Shown piece by piece: positions 12,380-14,783 of a stretch of DNA of 14,783 bases. Source of the stretch: Desulfuromonas sp. (GTDB lineage Bacteria > Desulfobacterota > Desulfuromonadia > Desulfuromonadales > SZUA-401). Numbering within the stretch: the first letter of the stretch is position 1; every line of letters starts with the position of its first letter. The notes under the pieces are model-generated. The model ran no database searches. It worked only from the letters and a program-made list of their open reading frames with translations, and was not told the DNA's origin. The translations under genes were made by a program, and so were the position numbers. The stretch covers positions 1-14,783 of the forward strand of contig PKUI01000196.1 in NCBI GenBank assembly GCA_002869605.1, given 5' to 3'.

Positions 12380-12868
12380 ATGACTCATAAAAGCGTTCAA
12401 GAACAATTGGAAGAGTTGCTTGAGCCTGTGCTCGAGGGGCTCGGCTTCGAGCTGGTAGATCTTGAATACCGACGAGAAGAGCGCGGCTGGGTTGTTCGTC
12501 TGTTTGTTGATCGTGAAACAGGGGTCAATCTGGATGACTGTGTTCAGGTCAGTCGTGAGGTCGGGGTGCTGCTCGAGGTTGAAGATCCGGTCCCTCATGC
12601 TTATCATCTCGAGGTTTCATCTCCGGGGATGGATCGGGTACTGAAAAAGCCACGCGACTTTGAACGATTTGTTGGGCAGTCGGTCAAGGTGAAAACTCTT
12701 GAGTCGCTTGACCCTGATGGTCGTGGGCATCAGCGCAAAACCTTTGCCGGTGAACTGCTCGGACTGTTTGATGGGCAGGTCAAGATTTTACAACAGGACT
12801 CCAAGGGTGGAGAAGTGACCTTACCTTTTGCTCAGATAGAGCGAGCCAATCTAGACCCTAAGTTTTAA
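12380..12868 (+). CDS. rimP: Ribosome maturation factor RimP
   Basis: This 162-residue protein is needed for assembly of the 30S subunit, acting on the free particle. The N-terminal alpha/beta domain has GLGFELVDLEYRRE and VVRLFVDRETGVNLDDCVQVSREV. The family signature follows as HLEVSSPGMDRVL with KKPRDFERFVG. The C-terminal Sm-like barrel (about 95-160) has FAGELLGLFDGQVKI. Length and motif order are normal. The ATG is preceded by a weak GGA, 17 nt after the leader T-run. It is the first gene of the conserved rimP-nusA-ylxR-infB operon. Confidence 0.97.
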   Translation: MTHKSVQEQLEELLEPVLEGLGFELVDLEYRREERGWVVRLFVDRETGVNLDDCVQVSREVGVLLEVEDPVPHAYHLEVSSPGMDRVLKKPRDFERFVGQSVKVKTLESLDPDGRGHQRKTFAGELLGLFDGQVKILQQDSKGGEVTLPFAQIERANLDPKF

Positions 12869-12921
12869 AGAATTAGTATTTCAAACAGATAAGACTCAAC
12901 ATTCAGGGAGAACATTAAGCC

Positions 12922-14133
12922 ATGAATCTCAATAATATCATCGATCAGGTGGTCAAGGACAAGGGTATCGACCGCCAGGTTCTGGTTGAGGCTCTGGAGG
13001 CCGCGGTGTTATCTGCAGCCAACAAAAAATATCGGAATACGCGCGATCTTGAAGCGCACTACAACGATGAAAGCGGTCAGGTAGATCTGTTCGAATTTGT
13101 TACTGTTGTTGACGAGGTTGAAGATTCTTATCGTGAGATCGATCTTGATGAGGCACGCAGCGAATTTGACCCCGATGCAGAGGTTGGTGACTCACTCGGC
13201 ATGCCGCTCGAAGCCGGTGATTTTAGCCGCATCGCAGCGCAGACGGCCAAGCAGGTTATTATTCAGAAGGTTCGTGAGGCCGAACGTGAAGGGATCTTCA
13301 ACGAATTCAAGGACCGTCTCGGCGAGGTTGTAAATGGTATTGTGCGTCGTTATGAGCGCGGTGACCTGATTGTTGATCTGGGACGTGCGGAGGCTCTGCT
13401 GCCGCATCGCGAACAGATCCCGCGTGAAAACTACCGCCAGGGTGACCGCGTGCGTGCATTTATCGCCGAGGTCAAGATGTCGACCAAGGGACCGCAGATT
13501 ATTCTGTCGCGTACCCATCCGGGCCTGGTTGCGACGCTCTTTTACTCCGAGGTTCCCGAAATTGCCGAGGGGATCGTGGAAATCAAAGGGGTCGCTCGTG
13601 AGCCGGGAAGCCGTGCTAAGATCGCTGTTGTTTCACACGATCCGGATGTCGATCCGGTTGGTGCATGCGTCGGCATGCGTGGTTCACGTGTGCAGAACGT
13701 GGTCTCCGAACTGCGTGGCGAGAAGATTGATATCATTCCATGGACGCCCGATGTGGCCCGCTTTGCCTGTCTTGCCCTGGCTCCTGCCGAAGTAGCTCGT
13801 GTCTATATCGACAAGGACGAAGAGGCGATGGAGGTTATCGTTCCGGACGATCAATTGTCGCTAGCCATTGGCAAGAAGGGGCAGAATGTCCGTCTCGCGG
13901 CCAAATTGACTGGATGGAAGATCGACATCAAGTCTGAAACACAGGCCGAAGAAAACGAGGCCGAAGAGGTTGATGATACGGAACCTACTGTTGACGAGGA
14001 TGCCGGGGATGATTTGACGGCAGAGGAGTCGCCTGAGGTTTCGGCTGAAGAGGTCCCGGACGACGTCAGTGATGATGAGGTCAAGGTGGACAGCGATGAT
14101 GAGAACACATCTTCCTCGGAGGAAGAGGAGTAG
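12922..14133 (+). CDS. nusA: Transcription termination/antitermination protein NusA
   Basis: This 403-residue protein binds RNA polymerase and nascent RNA to modulate pausing, termination and antitermination. The N-terminal polymerase-binding domain is about 1-125 and the S1 domain about 133-198 ([10 protein letters not shown]...GRAEALLP). KH1 is about 230-275 with GMRG at 251-254 in [21 protein letters not shown]2 is about 300-338 with GKKG at 317-320. It lacks the C-terminal AR repeats of E. coli NusA; instead residues 339-403 are an acidic, disordered-looking tail ending SSSEEEE. AGGGAGA precedes the ATG. It follows rimP by 53 nt, and its last codons carry the ribosome-binding site of ylxR. 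Confidence 0.97.
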   Translation: MNLNNIIDQVVKDKGIDRQVLVEALEAAVLSAANKKYRNTRDLEAHYNDESGQVDLFEFVTVVDEVEDSYREIDLDEARSEFDPDAEVGDSLGMPLEAGDFSRIAAQTAKQVIIQKVREAEREGIFNEFKDRLGEVVNGIVRRYERGDLIVDLGRAEALLPHREQIPRENYRQGDRVRAFIAEVKMSTKGPQIILSRTHPGLVATLFYSEVPEIAEGIVEIKGVAREPGSRAKIAVVSHDPDVDPVGACVGMRGSRVQNVVSELRGEKIDIIPWTPDVARFACLALAPAEVARVYIDKDEEAMEVIVPDDQLSLAIGKKGQNVRLAAKLTGWKIDIKSETQAEENEAEEVDDTEPTVDEDAGDDLTAEESPEVSAEEVPDDVSDDEVKVDSDDENTSSSEEEE

Positions 14134-14141
14134 TCTCCTTG
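14125..14141 (+). promoter_or_regulatory. Hairpin covering the ylxR ribosome-binding site and start
   Basis: GAGGAG (14125-14130), which is both the end of the nusA glutamate codons and the Shine-Dalgarno of ylxR, pairs with CTCCTT (14135-14140), which includes the first two bases of the TTG start. The loop TAGT holds the nusA stop codon. A ribosome ending nusA would open it, so ylxR translation is probably coupled to nusA. Confidence 0.5.
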
Positions 14142-14729
14142 GGATCGTCTCGCGTTCCTCAGCGAACCTGTGCCGGATGTCGTAAGGTTTTTGATCAGGA
14201 TACCCTGATGCGTCTGGTACGCTCACCGCAAGGTGACGTTGTTGTTGATCTTGCACACAAACTGCCGGGACGAGGGGTGTATCTTTGCTACGATCTCTCC
14301 TGTGTTGAGGCAGCTACAGTCAAGGGGCAGCTTCAACGCGGTTTTCGAAAGCCGGTTGAAGAGATCGAAGGAAGACAGCTGGTTAACAGGATCGTTGCTC
14401 AGCTATTTGAGCAGTTAACCGGACAGCTCGCCTTGATGCGCAAGGCAGGGCAATTGCAGGCCGGTGTTGCACAGGTGTTAGAGCGCCTGGGGCGTGATCC
14501 TTACGCCTTGCTGGTGTTGGCAGAAGATATCTCGCAAGGACGGGCTGAAAAGCTGCTCTCAAAGGCGCGGGCCTGTCACGTCGAGTGTGTTTATTTTGCG
14601 ACCAAGGAACAACTTGGTCATTGGGTTGGTAAAGGTGAAAGCAGTGCCCTCGGGTTGAGTCCCGGTGGTTTGGCTGAAAGATTTAAGCAGGCATTTGCAC
14701 GATACCGTCAACTGTCAGGGGAGCTTTGA
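14139..14729 (+). CDS. Fused YlxR (DUF448) and L7Ae-like RNA-binding protein
   Basis: This 196-residue protein has a TTG start set by the GAGGAG 8 nt upstream and by the conserved YlxR beginning. Residues 5-80 are YlxR/DUF448: PQRTCAGCRKVF (Cys11, Cys14), LMRLVRSPQGDVVVDLAHKLPGRGVYLC (Cys50) and Cys55, a likely zinc or structural Cys set, and GFRKP. Residues about 95-190 fold like L7Ae/L30e (YlxQ): VLERLGRDPYALLVLAEDIS, AEKLLSKARACHVECVYFATKEQLGHWVG, GLSPGGLAERFK. In Bacillus these are the separate genes ylxR and ylxQ between nusA and infB; here they are one chain. Both domains bind RNA. The stop overlaps the infB start (TGATG). Confidence 0.93.
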   Translation: MGSSRVPQRTCAGCRKVFDQDTLMRLVRSPQGDVVVDLAHKLPGRGVYLCYDLSCVEAATVKGQLQRGFRKPVEEIEGRQLVNRIVAQLFEQLTGQLALMRKAGQLQAGVAQVLERLGRDPYALLVLAEDISQGRAEKLLSKARACHVECVYFATKEQLGHWVGKGESSALGLSPGGLAERFKQAFARYRQLSGEL

Positions 14730-14783
14730 TGGCTAAGGTAAGGGTTTACGAACTGGCACAGAAACATGGTCTGGAAAACAAGG
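14729..14783 (+). CDS. infB: Translation initiation factor IF-2, 5' end only
   Basis: The ATG at 14729 overlaps the ylxR stop (TGATG) and follows GGGGAG. The 18 visible residues begin MAKVRVYELAQKHGLENK, the typical N-terminal start of bacterial IF-2 in this operon. IF-2 is the GTPase that brings fMet-tRNA to the 30S start complex. The rest lies beyond the window edge. Confidence 0.93.
   Translation, partial: MAKVRVYELAQKHGLENK

Overview
The window looks like chromosomal DNA from a Gram-negative anaerobe, most likely a member of the Desulfuromonadia (Geobacter/Desulfuromonas/Pelobacter-like deltaproteobacteria). This is an inference from gene content: a lipoprotein c-type cytochrome, a bacteriohemerythrin, a selenocysteine-containing SelW-like protein, a fused YlxR-L7Ae protein inside a rimP-nusA-infB operon, and a DUF169 protein. 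No taxonomic search was possible. I see no IS element, prophage, tRNA, rRNA or CRISPR array.

Layout. (1) 1-2000: a PKD-type lipoprotein on the minus strand ending at a bidirectional terminator, then a bacteriohemerythrin (+) convergent with a cytochrome c5-like lipoprotein (-). The convergent pair is separated by a shared hairpin. (2) 2000-3600: divergently from the cytochrome, a promoter, a terminator-like leader hairpin and three small envelope-protein genes of unknown role. The third joins a four-cysteine domain to a type IV pilin-like globular domain. (3) 3600-7335: a string of co-oriented housekeeping or orphan genes: a spermidine-synthase-like methyltransferase, a YfcE-like phosphoesterase, yaeQ, a cupin_5 (DUF985) protein, an SseB-N protein and a DEDDh exonuclease. 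(4) 7336-8440: a short gene read through an in-frame UGA, encoding a SelW/Rdx-type selenoprotein with a CxxU redox motif and a bacterial SECIS hairpin; then a LysE/RhtB exporter whose promoter leaves almost no 5' leader. (5) 8530-9840: a tight trio: a RelE-fold-like protein carrying two CxxC pairs, a protein with a very cysteine-rich N-terminus, and a single-domain rhodanese. (6) 10087-12208: a DUF169 protein, a hemolysin III/TrhA membrane protein and a YgfB/UPF0149 protein. (7) 12300 to the end: the conserved rimP-nusA-ylxR-infB transcription/translation operon, entered through a leader with a strong terminator and a competing upstream stem, and truncated in infB by the window edge.

The most notable item is the selenoprotein gene at 7473-7706. 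Ordinary ORF calling cuts it at the UGA and leaves the region looking empty. Other points worth a second look are the pilin-like secreted protein, the zinc-knuckle-like insertion in the RelE-like protein, the attenuator-like rimP leader, and the hairpin over the nusA stop / ylxR start.
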